NCBI RefSeq assembly: GCF_014596445.1
Contig: NZ_MECL01000002.1
Location: 1-64,000 of the forward strand
DNA length: 64,000 bases
From: Streptomyces sp. CBMA29
GTDB taxonomy: Bacteria > Actinomycetota > Actinomycetes > Streptomycetales > Streptomycetaceae
Reading direction: 5' to 3'
The position numbers and the translations under genes are program-made. The number at the start of each line of letters is the position of its first letter. Position 1 is the stretch's first letter. Of this stretch, positions 9,225 to 18,119 are shown one piece after another. The notes beneath the pieces were generated by a model, which saw only the letters and a program-made list of their open reading frames with translations, had not been told where the DNA came from and made no database searches.

Positions 9225-10965
9225 CACGCCTCCCGTTCCTGGTCAGCCGCCTGGCGAGGGTGGGCGGGGCGAGGACGACCAGCAGCAGCGCCAGGGCGGA
9301 GAGCCCCATGAGCCAGGTCCGCATGCCCCAGAAGGTCTCGTTGCCGACGCCGACGCTGGAGGCGACGATGTCCTGGTTGCCGCCGGTGCCGCCGGAGTCG
9401 CCCGCGGGCAGTCCGGTGTCGGGGTCGACGTTCTGGCCGGTGCCGCCCGTGGCGGTCGTACCGCCGGTGGTGGCGCCGCCCGTACCGCCTGTGGTGCCGC
9501 CGGACGCGGTGCCCGTACCGCCGGTCGCGCCCGCCGCGGTGCCGGACGAGCCGCCGTTCGTACCGCCGGAACCGCCCTTGCCGCCACCGGAGTTGGAGCC
9601 GTTGGAGCCGCCGCCGTTGGAGCCGCCCGCCCGCGGCTTGACCGAGGTGGGCTGCTTGGACGCGCCGCCCGTGCCGTCGGAGCACTGCTGCGTGCCCTGC
9701 CGGTCGCACGCCTTGGGGAACGGCGCGTTCTTGGCCAGGGTGTTGGTGCCGTCACTGGAGAAGGTCGGATTGTGGCAGCCCGCCAGATTGATGGTCTGGG
9801 CCTGCACACCGGGGACGCGTTTGAGCTGGTCGAATCCGGCCTGTACGAGATTCTTCGGCAGTGGCGAGAAGCCCAACGGCTGTGCCTGCGACTGCCCTTG
9901 GCACAGGAAGTAGTAGCCGAACGCGCCGAGCGTTCTGCCCTTGTCCTCGGTCAGCGGCGAGTCCAGCGAGGTCGGCAGGATCATGTAGCTGTAGCTGGAC
10001 AGCGGATACGTCCGCGCGTCCTGGTACGCGTAGACCTTGTCGAGGATCTGCGTCAGATACTGCGAGGAGTTCTCGTCCTGGTTGATCTGCGCCTGCGTCA
10101 GCGCCACGGCGACGTTGGAGGCGGTGGGCTCGGTGTAGTAGCCCTTGGCGTTGAGCACCTTGGCGACCGGGAAGCCGGTGGTGACCGCGTAGGAGTACTC
10201 GACGTAGGTGATGGCGCCCTCGGCGTAGTTCTGCCGGGTGTAGCCGGACACGCCGAGCGAGCCGGACTGGGCGATGAAGCCGGAGCCGGGGATCACCGGG
10301 TAGTACGACGTCAGGCCGCACGGGGTGGGCTTGTTGGCGCGCTTGCAGTAGTCGTTCCACACCGCGCCCTGCTGCTTGGACATCCACAGCGAGAACTGGG
10401 CGGTGGTGCCCGAGCCGTCGGAGCGCACCACCGGGATGATCTTGCGGGCCGGGAGGGTGAGGCCGGGGTTGTCGGCGGCGATCTGCCGGTCGGACCAGTT
10501 GGTGATCTTCCCGGTGAAGATCTTGGCGACCGTGCTGCCGCTCAGCCGCAGATTGGTGACCCGCTTGCCGCCGATCTTCAGGTTGTACATGAAGGCCGTG
10601 CCGCCCGCGACGATCGGCATGTACGCGTAGCCGCGCTTGGGCGGAGGTTCACGCACCCCGAACTCGGTCATGCCGTAAGGGATTTCGGACACGGCGAAGT
10701 CGACGGTGCCGTTGGTGAACTGCTGGCGGCCGTCGGACGAGCCGCTGCCCGTGTAGTCGACGGTCATCCCGTACTTCTTGACGCTCGCCCGCCACTGGTC
10801 GACGGCGTTCTGGCTCCAGGTCGAGCCGGCGCCGCTGATCCTCGCGTACGAGTCGGCCTTGGCCGGCGGTGCCTGGCCGAGGAACAGCAGCGAGATCAGC
10901 AGTGCGGCCATCGCCGCCGCTGCCGCCCTTGCCGCCCTGAGGCCCGTCCAGCCGATCCTCTTCAC
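9211..10965 (-). CDS. pstS: PstS-like phosphate-binding protein with Gly/Thr linker and membrane anchor
   Basis: 584 aa with an N-terminal signal peptide (VKRIG start). The domain begins ISGAGSTWSQNAVDQW and has YTGSGSSDGRQQF, the canonical anion-binding loop of PstS. After the domain come a long Gly/Thr/Ser linker of roughly 100 residues, a membrane helix and an Arg-rich tail, so it is held by a transmembrane helix instead of a lipid. Its start overlaps the stop of the PstA-like gene by 4 nt, so translation is coupled. It probably delivers phosphate to PstC/PstA. Confidence 0.8.
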   Translation of the reverse strand: MKRIGWTGLRAARAAAAAMAALLISLLFLGQAPPAKADSYARISGAGSTWSQNAVDQWRASVKKYGMTVDYTGSGSSDGRQQFTNGTVDFAVSEIPYGMTEFGVREPPPKRGYAYMPIVAGGTAFMYNLKIGGKRVTNLRLSGSTVAKIFTGKITNWSDRQIAADNPGLTLPARKIIPVVRSDGSGTTAQFSLWMSKQQGAVWNDYCKRANKPTPCGLTSYYPVIPGSGFIAQSGSLGVSGYTRQNYAEGAITYVEYSYAVTTGFPVAKVLNAKGYYTEPTASNVAVALTQAQINQDENSSQYLTQILDKVYAYQDARTYPLSSYSYMILPTSLDSPLTEDKGRTLGAFGYYFLCQGQSQAQPLGFSPLPKNLVQAGFDQLKRVPGVQAQTINLAGCHNPTFSSDGTNTLAKNAPFPKACDRQGTQQCSDGTGGASKQPTSVKPRAGGSNGGGSNGSNSGGGKGGSGGTNGGSSGTAAGATGGTGTASGGTTGGTGGATTGGTTATGGTGQNVDPDTGLPAGDSGGTGGNQDIVASSVGVGNETFWGMRTWLMGLSALALLLVVLAPPTLARRLTRNGRRDGRA

Positions 10966-12371
10966 GATCCGTCAACTCCCTGTGCAGGTTGGATTGTTGT
11001 CGTGCGGAAGGCCGGGGCGGCCGACGCCGGCGAGTAGCCGTCGCGCGCCGCGGCGCGCTCGGTGAAGCGGCGCGTGTCCCGGCGGGAGGCGACGACCCTG
11101 CGGTGGGTGCCGCGCCTGCTCAACTGGCCCGCGTCGCGCCCGCCGAGGACCCGGGCGAGCGCGAAGAGCACCAGGACGAGCACCAGCAGCACCGACGCCG
11201 CGCCGAACCCGCGGGCGATCATGGTGGGTTGGGGGGACTTCACGAACTCGAAGGTCGCCAGGGGCAGCGAGACCATCGGGTTCTGCGAGGGGTCGTAGTT
11301 GGTGCTCGCGCCGAAGCCCGCCGTCAGCAGGACGGGTGAGGTCTCGCCGATGCCGCGGGCGGTGCCGAGGATGACCGCGGTGGTCAGCCCCGACCGGGCG
11401 GTGGGCAGCACCACATGCCACACGGTCCGCCAGCGCGGCGACCCCAGCGCGTACGACGCCTCGCGCAGGGTGCCGGGCACCAGCCGGATCACCACGTCGG
11501 AGGCGCGGATGATGATCGGCAGCATCATCACGGAGATGGCCAGCGACGCCGCGAAGCCCGACTTGGGGACGTTCAGCGCGAGGATCACGGTGGCGTAGAT
11601 GAACAGACCGGCCACGATCGACGGCAGCGCGGTCATCGCCTCGACGACCGTGCGGACGAAACGCGCGTAGCGTCCGGGCACTTCGTTGAGGAACACCGCG
11701 CACAGCAGCCCCGCCGGGACGGTGAGGACCAGGGCGATGCCGATCTCGATCAGCGTGCCGACCACCGCGTGCTTGATGCCGCCCGCGCTCAGCGGGTCGA
11801 GCGGCCCGGTGACCGACATGTCCTGGGTGAAGAAGTTCAGGTGCGGTATCGCCCTGCGGCCGGACCACAGCGTGTAGACGACGACGAACAGCAGCGCGAC
11901 CAGCAGCAGCACCGCGATGCTGTGGACCACGGCGGAGGCGATCTTGTCGCGCACCACCGGGCCGTCCTCGTCGAAGGAGACCAGCAGCGCGTACAGCGCG
12001 AGGAAGAGCGCGTACCAGAAGACGACGAAGCCGAGGGCCCCGCTGAAGGGGGCGATCCTGGCGAAGAACAGCCAGGTGAGGGAGAGGGAGGCGGCTGCCG
12101 AGCCGAACAGTCCGAGCAGGTCGGTCTGGCGGACGGTGGAGGTGGAGCGCCGCCGTTCCGCTGCCGCGGGGGCCGGGGCGGGGATGACGGTGCCGGTGCC
12201 GGTGCCGGTGCCGGGTGCCCTATTGGCCGGGTGCGCCGGGGCCGGGTGCGCCGGGGCCGTGGCGGGCGCCGTGGGATCGACGGCCTCCAGCTCTACGGTG
12301 TCCGGCCCGGCCGTACCGGTCCCGGCGGATTCCGGCGCCGTGGTGACGGAGTCCGGTGCGTCCGTGGTCAT
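10962..12371 (-). CDS. pstA: PstA-like ABC transporter permease with long N-terminal extension
   Basis: 469 aa. The first 85 residues are a disordered Pro/Ala/Thr extension, then about seven or eight membrane segments. The EAA-type loop REASYALGSPRWRTVWHVVLP is clear, as are PSIVAGLF and GETSPVLLT, all typical of PstA. It forms the transport channel with PstC. It is longer than usual PstA (about 300 aa), with an extra N-terminal membrane pair and a basic C-terminal tail. Confidence 0.85.
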   Translation of the reverse strand: MTTDAPDSVTTAPESAGTGTAGPDTVELEAVDPTAPATAPAHPAPAHPANRAPGTGTGTGTVIPAPAPAAAERRRSTSTVRQTDLLGLFGSAAASLSLTWLFFARIAPFSGALGFVVFWYALFLALYALLVSFDEDGPVVRDKIASAVVHSIAVLLLVALLFVVVYTLWSGRRAIPHLNFFTQDMSVTGPLDPLSAGGIKHAVVGTLIEIGIALVLTVPAGLLCAVFLNEVPGRYARFVRTVVEAMTALPSIVAGLFIYATVILALNVPKSGFAASLAISVMMLPIIIRASDVVIRLVPGTLREASYALGSPRWRTVWHVVLPTARSGLTTAVILGTARGIGETSPVLLTAGFGASTNYDPSQNPMVSLPLATFEFVKSPQPTMIARGFGAASVLLVLVLVLFALARVLGGRDAGQLSRRGTHRRVVASRRDTRRFTERAAARDGYSPASAAPAFRTTTIQPAQGVDGS

Positions 12372-12471
12372 ACGAGGGGGTCTCCTGGTTCCGCCGATCG
12401 CTCGGCCTACGGCGTGCGTGCGGCTGACGGCCGCGGGCTGACGGTGGGTCGGCGGCTCGGCTGGTGGGCGG

Positions 12472-13500
12472 CTACTCGGCGGTGGCGCCGGACCGGCTGC
12501 GGGCGACGATCGACGAAGCGGCGAAGTTGACCACCAGCGTCATGAGGAAGAGGGCCAGACCCGCGGCCATCAGCGCGGACATGCCCAGCGGGCTGGCCTC
12601 GCCGTACCGCAGCGCGATCAGCGACGAGACGGAGCTGGTGCCGCTCTGGAGGATGTGCGGCTGGATGACGAAGATCGGCGAGATGACCAGGTAGACGCCG
12701 ATGGTCTCGCCGAGCGCGCGGCCCAGGCCGAGCATGGTGCCGCCGATCATGCCGCCCATGCCGTACGGCAGGACGACCGAGCGGATCATGCCCCAGCGGG
12801 TGGCGCCCAGCGCGTACGCGCCCTCCCGCTCCCCCACCGGGGCCTGCGAGAACACCTCGCGGATGATCGAGCAGATGATCGGGGTGACCATCATGGCCAC
12901 GACGATTCCGGCGACGAAGGTGGACGCGGTGTAGACGGTCGCGGTGGCGAGCGGGTCGTGCGGGTCGGCGCCGTCCACGTGGAAGAGCGGGATCCAGCCG
13001 AAGTACGTCGACAGCCAGCGGGCCAGGCCGATCACCTTGCCCTGGAGGAAGAACAGCCCCCACAGGCCGTAGACCACCGACGGCACGGCGGCCATCAGGT
13101 CCACGGTGCTGACCAGCGTGCGGCGCAGCCTGGCGGGGGCGTACTCCGAGATGTACAGCGCCGTGCCGATCGCCATCGGCACCGCGATGACGATGGCGAC
13201 CGCCGCGATCAGCACCGTGCCGATGATGACCGCCGCGATGCCGAAGTGCCCGGCGTCCGGGTCCCATTCGGCGGTGGTCAGGAACGCCGGAACGCCGACC
13301 TTGCGCAGCGCCTGCCACGCCCGGTACAGCAGGAATCCGCCGACCAGCAGCATCACGACGAGCACCAGGCTGCCGCCGCCGCGCGCCACTCCCCTGAACA
13401 CCCGGTCGGGCAGTCCCGAGTCGGCGTGCAGCCGTCGGGCGCTGTCGGCCCCGGGCCCGTCACCCTTGTCCGGCTCGCCGGTTCTGGCCAGTGTTCGCAT
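12472..13500 (-). CDS. pstC: PstC-like ABC transporter permease, first gene of the cluster
   Basis: 342 aa with six membrane segments. EREGAYALGATRWGMIRSVVLP is the EAA loop, and AVPSVVYGLWGLF and RALGETIGVYLV match PstC. The start is the ATG at MRTLARTGE; its Shine-Dalgarno is weak. About 50 bp upstream, GTTCACA on the minus strand resembles one PHO-box unit, so phosphate control by PhoP is possible but unproved. As first gene of nine or ten on the same strand it likely leads the transcript. Confidence 0.87.
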   Translation of the reverse strand: MRTLARTGEPDKGDGPGADSARRLHADSGLPDRVFRGVARGGGSLVLVVMLLVGGFLLYRAWQALRKVGVPAFLTTAEWDPDAGHFGIAAVIIGTVLIAAVAIVIAVPMAIGTALYISEYAPARLRRTLVSTVDLMAAVPSVVYGLWGLFFLQGKVIGLARWLSTYFGWIPLFHVDGADPHDPLATATVYTASTFVAGIVVAMMVTPIICSIIREVFSQAPVGEREGAYALGATRWGMIRSVVLPYGMGGMIGGTMLGLGRALGETIGVYLVISPIFVIQPHILQSGTSSVSSLIALRYGEASPLGMSALMAAGLALFLMTLVVNFAASSIVARSRSGATAE

Positions 13501-13745
13501 CGTCACGCATTGACGCTCATGGTCCGCGATGGCCGCATTCGCAAGCCGATGTGAACGACAGCACCCGTAGAGGCAACTTCGGTTTCCGTACGGAATCACG
13601 TGCGCCGTACAGCCGTACGGGGCGGGGGGTGGGGGCACGGGCGGCTCTGCCGGGAAACACGGCGGCCACGTCCCGCCGCGCGTCGGCGCGGCACGGAACG
13701 TGGCCGTTGAGTTCTTCGCTTGAGTTCTTCGATTGAGTTCTTCGA

Positions 13746-14132
13746 TCAGCTCGCGTCGTCCCAGGGCACGGAATCGGCGGCGCCGAGCCCGAGCAGTGTC
13801 AGGCGGAACCGGTCGTACGCGGCCTGGCACGTCGAGTGCCGCTCGTACGCCCGCGCCGACACGGCCTGCACACGACCGTCACTGTCCCGTAACCGCCAGA
13901 TCCAGCCATTGGACTCGGCGGCGTGCTGCACTCCCCCCGCCAGTCCCTCCGCGCTCTCGCACAGCCCCTCGAAGGACGCCCTGCACGCGGCGTCGTCCGG
14001 ATACGCGTTCGCCCCGAGAGCGATCACCCGACCGTTGTTCGCCGTCAGTCGCCACGAGTGCCACCCGTTCTCGTCGATGTCGATCTGACACCGTGTCCCC
14101 ACCACACTGGCCCCACCGATCTCTCCTGCCAT
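13746..14132 (-). CDS. DUF1508 (YegP-like) protein with two repeats
   Basis: 128 aa from the second ATG (MAGEIGG); an alternative ATG lies five codons upstream. Two similar blocks, WRLTANNGRVIALGANAYPD and WRLRDSDGRVQAVSARAY, are the duplicated DUF1508 motif. Members are small soluble proteins of unclear role. It stands alone between the Pst-like cluster and the membrane protein gene. Confidence 0.75.
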   Translation of the reverse strand: MAGEIGGASVVGTRCQIDIDENGWHSWRLTANNGRVIALGANAYPDDAACRASFEGLCESAEGLAGGVQHAAESNGWIWRLRDSDGRVQAVSARAYERHSTCQAAYDRFRLTLLGLGAADSVPWDDAS

Positions 14133-14372
14133 CTGCCGCAACCCCACCCCTGATGACCACTTTGTCGCCCCACGTCGAGGAAGGCCGCACGCGCGGTAGA
14201 TCGTGCGGCACGGGCAATGTATGTGGCCTCAGATAATTGAGGGTTGTCTCACAGGTTGCCCACGGCATCCTTCACCACGAAGTTGCCCCTTGTTCATGGA
14301 CGGTCGCTAGGGGTGACGTTTCGAAGGATGCACTACGCCGCGCGGGTGCCTCGGGGTGCCTCGGGGGAAGGG

Positions 14373-15068
14373 TCAGCCGCCGATGGCGAGGAGGACGACG
14401 AGGACGACGAAGCCGGCGACGGCCGGGGCGATGACCTCGTAGGCCCAGCGGATCTCGGGCCGCGGGGGCTCGGAGCCGTCGTCGGCGCCGTGCCGCTCCT
14501 TGAGCTCGCGCAGTTCGTGAATGGCCTGGTCGGAGGGCGAACGGAAGGCGGCGTCGCCGTCGACCGGGAGGCCGGGGCGCGGCTTGCGGCGCGCGGGCGC
14601 GCCGAAGGGGTCGTCGCCCGCCGCCCTGGCGCGCATCTGCTGCTTGGTCGCGCGCTTGCGCGCGCGCAGCGAGACCGGAATCGCCCAGATCTGGTACTTC
14701 CTGCCGCCCGCGTACAGCTCGTTCGAGAACGACGCGCGCAGCGACTCGACGCCGGCCCACGCCACCGAGATCGTCCTGAACGGGTTGCGGACCTTGAGCC
14801 GCTGCTCGCCCGCATAGACGGCGGGGCGCAAGGTGAACGCCACGATCAGCGGGATCGCCAGCAGCAGTGACGCCAGTGCCAGCCACGGCGCGTGGCCCTT
14901 GCCGTGCACCACGGCGTCGCCGCCCAGCCACAGCGCGAGCACCAGCAGCAGCACACCGGCGCACAATCCGGCCACCGAGCGGTAGGCCCGGTCGGGGTAC
15001 TGCGGCGTCTGGCCTGCCGGGTCGGGCGTGGTGGCCTGCGCGGCCGGGCGGTCGTGGTGGCTCGTCAT
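14373..15068 (-). CDS. Membrane protein with PH-like domain
   Basis: 231 aa: two N-terminal membrane segments, a PH-like middle (YAGEQRLKVRNPFRTISVAWAG, VESLRASF), a basic linker, and a C-terminal membrane helix. This architecture is common in Streptomyces proteins annotated as PH domain-containing. It starts at MTSHHD and is monocistronic. The 240 bp downstream of it hold no gene. Function unknown. Confidence 0.7.
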   Translation of the reverse strand: MTSHHDRPAAQATTPDPAGQTPQYPDRAYRSVAGLCAGVLLLVLALWLGGDAVVHGKGHAPWLALASLLLAIPLIVAFTLRPAVYAGEQRLKVRNPFRTISVAWAGVESLRASFSNELYAGGRKYQIWAIPVSLRARKRATKQQMRARAAGDDPFGAPARRKPRPGLPVDGDAAFRSPSDQAIHELRELKERHGADDGSEPPRPEIRWAYEVIAPAVAGFVVLVVLLAIGG

Positions 15069-15137
15069 AATCCCCGATTCTGCCCCACCGAGCCGCTGCC
15101 CTCAGCCCCGCCCCTATTGCGTTCCCGCATCTTTCCC

Positions 15138-15530
15138 AGGAGCTGACCCGCCCCGCCAGGGGCGCGAGGAACTGCGCGAGCAACCCACCACCGGCCGGTG
15201 CCCCGGCAACAACCGAACTGCCCCGCCGGGACGGGTGGTGACCCTGGGCACCCCCCCAGGAGCTGACACGCCCCGCCAGGGGCGCGAGGAACCGCGCGGC
15301 CCGCCCCCACCGGCCGGTGGCCCGGCAACAACCGAACCGCCCCGCCGGGACCGGCAGTGACCCGCGGGAGCACCGTGGCCGAGCGCGCAGTTCCCCGCGC
15401 CCCCAAAAAAACCGGCCCGCCCCGCCAGGGGCGCGAGGAACCGCGCGGCCAGCCCCCACCGGCCGGTGGCCGGGACACCACCGAACCGCCCCGCCGGGAC
15501 CGGCGGTGACCCGCGCGGAGCGCCCCGGCC
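15138..15530. repeat. Three copies of a ~118-bp GC-rich repeat
   Basis: The 565-bp gap before deoC holds three successive copies. Each begins with a cccgccaggggcgcgaggaa core, continues through a ccaccggccggtg block, and ends with gccccgccgggac. The copies start near 15138, 15258 and 15412. They are similar but diverged, with a short inverted relative (gttccccgcgccccc) between copies 2 and 3. This core is familiar as a dispersed intergenic repeat of Streptomyces. No reading frame is conserved across copies. Confidence 0.85.
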
Positions 15531-15633
15531 CCCGGAGGAGGCGGCCCGGGTCGCACCCGGAAGCGTCGGGGAACCCTCCCCCGGAGGGGGGGTGGCGGGT
15601 TGCTACGCGCGTAGATATGCTGAGGTGGTGACC

Positions 15634-16647
15634 ATGTCTTCGCCGCCGCCCACGCCGGTAGTCCCCGCCTATGATCCCGATGCCGCGCGCCGTACGGCGA
15701 CGATGTCGGACGTGACCGCTTCGGACAGCGCGCTGCGCCGCTTCCTGCACGGACTGCCGGGGGTGGACGCGGTGGGCCTGGAAGGGCGGGCGGCGTCGCT
15801 CGGCACGCGGTCGGTCAAGACGACGGCGAAGGCGTACGCCATCGACCTGGCGATCTCGATGATCGACCTGACGACGCTGGAGGGCGCGGACACGCGCGGC
15901 AAGGTCCGGGCGCTGTGCGCGAAGGGCGTGCGTCCGGACCCGACCGACCGGACGACCCCGCAGGTCGCGGCGATCTGCGTGTACCCGGACATGGTGGCGA
16001 CGGCCAAAGAGGCCCTGGGCGACTCCGGCGTGCACGTCGCCTCGGTGGCGACGGCCTTCCCGGCCGGCCGGGTCGCGCGCGGCGTCAAGCTGGCCGACAC
16101 CGCCGACGCGGTCGCGGCCGGCGCGGACGAGATCGACATGGTGATCGACCGCGGCGCGTTCCTGTCCGGCCGCTACATGGACGTCTTCGAGGAGATCCGT
16201 GCCGTCAAGGAGGCGTGCGCCCGCCCCGACGGCGAGAGCGCCGCCCACCTGAAGGTGATCTTCGAGAACGGCGAGCTGGCGACGTACGACAACATCCGCC
16301 GCTGCTCCTGGCTGGCGATGCTGGCGGGCGCGGACTTCATCAAGACCTCGACCGGCAAGGTCGCGGTCAACGCGACCCCCGCGAACACCCTGCTCATGCT
16401 GGAGGCGGTCCGCGACTTCCGCGCGGCCGTCGGCGTACAGGTCGGAGTGAAGCCCGCGGGCGGCATCAGGACCTCCAAGGACGCCGTCAAGTACCTGGTG
16501 ATGGTCAACGAGACGCTCGGCGACGACTGGCTGTCCCCCGACTGGTTCCGCTTCGGCGCCTCCAGCCTGCTCAACGATCTGCTGATGCAGCGTCAAAAGC
16601 TCAGCACCGGCCGGTACTCCGGTCCCGATTACGTGACGGTGGACTAG
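15634..16647 (+). CDS. deoC: Deoxyribose-phosphate aldolase
   Basis: 337 aa from the ATG with GAGGTGG upstream. The catalytic Schiff-base lysine lies in ADFIKTSTGK; the second active-site lysine is in VGVKPAGGIRT. The enzyme splits 2-deoxyribose 5-phosphate into glyceraldehyde 3-phosphate and acetaldehyde in the cytosol. It is longer than E. coli DeoC owing to an N-terminal helical extension common in actinobacteria. The aldehyde dehydrogenase gene starts 5 nt downstream, consistent with oxidation of the acetaldehyde released. Confidence 0.93.
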   Translation: MSSPPPTPVVPAYDPDAARRTATMSDVTASDSALRRFLHGLPGVDAVGLEGRAASLGTRSVKTTAKAYAIDLAISMIDLTTLEGADTRGKVRALCAKGVRPDPTDRTTPQVAAICVYPDMVATAKEALGDSGVHVASVATAFPAGRVARGVKLADTADAVAAGADEIDMVIDRGAFLSGRYMDVFEEIRAVKEACARPDGESAAHLKVIFENGELATYDNIRRCSWLAMLAGADFIKTSTGKVAVNATPANTLLMLEAVRDFRAAVGVQVGVKPAGGIRTSKDAVKYLVMVNETLGDDWLSPDWFRFGASSLLNDLLMQRQKLSTGRYSGPDYVTVD

Positions 16648-16652
16648 TAACC

Positions 16653-18119
16653 ATGACCGACCAGAAATTCGCGTACGCGCCCGCGCCCGAGTCGCGGGCG
16701 GTCGTCGACATCGCGCCCTCCTACGGCCTGTTCATCGACGGCGAGTTCACCGACGCCGCAGACGGCACCGTCTTCAAGTCCGTCTCGCCGTCCAGCGAGG
16801 AAGTCCTCGCCGAGGTCGCCCGCGCGGGCGAGGCGGACGTGGACCGCGCGGTGAAGGCGGCCCGCAAGGCGTTCGAGAAGTGGTCCGCGCTGCCGGGCGC
16901 CGAGCGCGGCAAGTACCTCTTCAGGATCGCCCGCATCATCCAGGAGCGCTCCCGCGAGCTGGCGGTGCTGGAGTCGCTGGACAACGGCAAGCCGATCCGC
17001 GAGACCCGCGACGTCGACCTCCCGCTGGTCGCCGCGCACTTCTTCTACTACGCGGGCTGGGCCGACAAGCTGGCGTACGCGGTCACCGGGCGGAGCCCGA
17101 AATCAGGCACGAGCGGCCCCGACCCGCGCCCGCTCGGCGTGGCCGGCCAGGTCATCCCGTGGAATTTCCCGCTGCTGATGCTGGCCTGGAAGATCGCCCC
17201 GGCGCTGGCCGCGGGCAACACGGTGGTGCTCAAGCCCGCCGAGACCACCCCGCTGTCCGCGCTGTTCTTCGCCGACGTCTGCCGCCAGGCGGGCCTCCCG
17301 CGCGGTGTCGTCAACATCCTGACGGGGTACGGGGACGCGGGCGCGGCCCTGGTCGCGCACGAGGGCGTGGACAAGGTCGCCTTCACCGGCTCCACCGGGG
17401 TCGGCAAGGCCATCGCCCGTACGGTCGCGGGCACGGACAAGAAGGTCACGCTGGAACTGGGCGGCAAGGCGGCGAACATCGTCTTCGACGACGCCCCGAT
17501 CGACCAGGCCGTCGAGGGCATCGTCAACGGCATCTTCTTCAACCAGGGCCATGTCTGCTGCGCGGGCTCCCGGCTGCTGGTCCAGGAGTCGGTGCAGGAC
17601 GAGGTGCTCGACGCGCTCAAGCGCCGGATGGCGACGCTGCGGGTCGGCGACCCGCTGGACAAGAACACCGACATCGGCGCGATCAACTCCGCCGAGCAGT
17701 TGGCCCGGATCACCGCGCTGGCGAAGGCCGGTGAGGAGGAGGGCGCCGAGCGCTGGGCCCCGGCGTGCGAACTGCCCGACGCCGGTTACTGGTTCGCGCC
17801 GACGCTGTTCACCGGCGTCACCCAGGCACACCGCATCGCCCGCGAGGAGATCTTCGGCCCGGTCCTGTCGGTGCTGACCTTCCGCACCCCGGCCGAGGCG
17901 GTCGAGAAGGCCAACAACACCCCGTACGGCCTGTCCGCGGGCATCTGGACCGAGAAGGGCTCGCGCATCCTGTCGATGGCGAACAAGCTCCGGGCCGGTG
18001 TGGTGTGGGCGAACACGTTCAACAAGTTCGATCCGGCCTCCCCCTTCGGCGGCTACAAGGAGTCCGGTTACGGCCGCGAGGGCGGCCGGCACGGCCTGGA
18101 GGGGTATCTCGATGTCTGA
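16653..18119 (+). CDS. NAD(P)-dependent aldehyde dehydrogenase
   Basis: 488 aa, complete ALDH fold. Visible are IPWNFPLLMLAWK (oxyanion Asn), FTGSTGVGK, the general base Glu in VTLELGGK, and the nucleophilic Cys in NQGHVCCAGSR. EEIFGPVLSV and PFGGYKESG close the C-terminus. It probably oxidises acetaldehyde or another aldehyde. Its 3' end overlaps the next start by 8 nt, so translation is coupled. Confidence 0.9.
   Translation: MTDQKFAYAPAPESRAVVDIAPSYGLFIDGEFTDAADGTVFKSVSPSSEEVLAEVARAGEADVDRAVKAARKAFEKWSALPGAERGKYLFRIARIIQERSRELAVLESLDNGKPIRETRDVDLPLVAAHFFYYAGWADKLAYAVTGRSPKSGTSGPDPRPLGVAGQVIPWNFPLLMLAWKIAPALAAGNTVVLKPAETTPLSALFFADVCRQAGLPRGVVNILTGYGDAGAALVAHEGVDKVAFTGSTGVGKAIARTVAGTDKKVTLELGGKAANIVFDDAPIDQAVEGIVNGIFFNQGHVCCAGSRLLVQESVQDEVLDALKRRMATLRVGDPLDKNTDIGAINSAEQLARITALAKAGEEEGAERWAPACELPDAGYWFAPTLFTGVTQAHRIAREEIFGPVLSVLTFRTPAEAVEKANNTPYGLSAGIWTEKGSRILSMANKLRAGVVWANTFNKFDPASPFGGYKESGYGREGGRHGLEGYLDV

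Noticed and set aside
15069..15633. CRISPR-like array before deoC
   Set aside because: Only three long, diverged repeats with no uniform spacers; a dispersed Streptomyces repeat explains it better.
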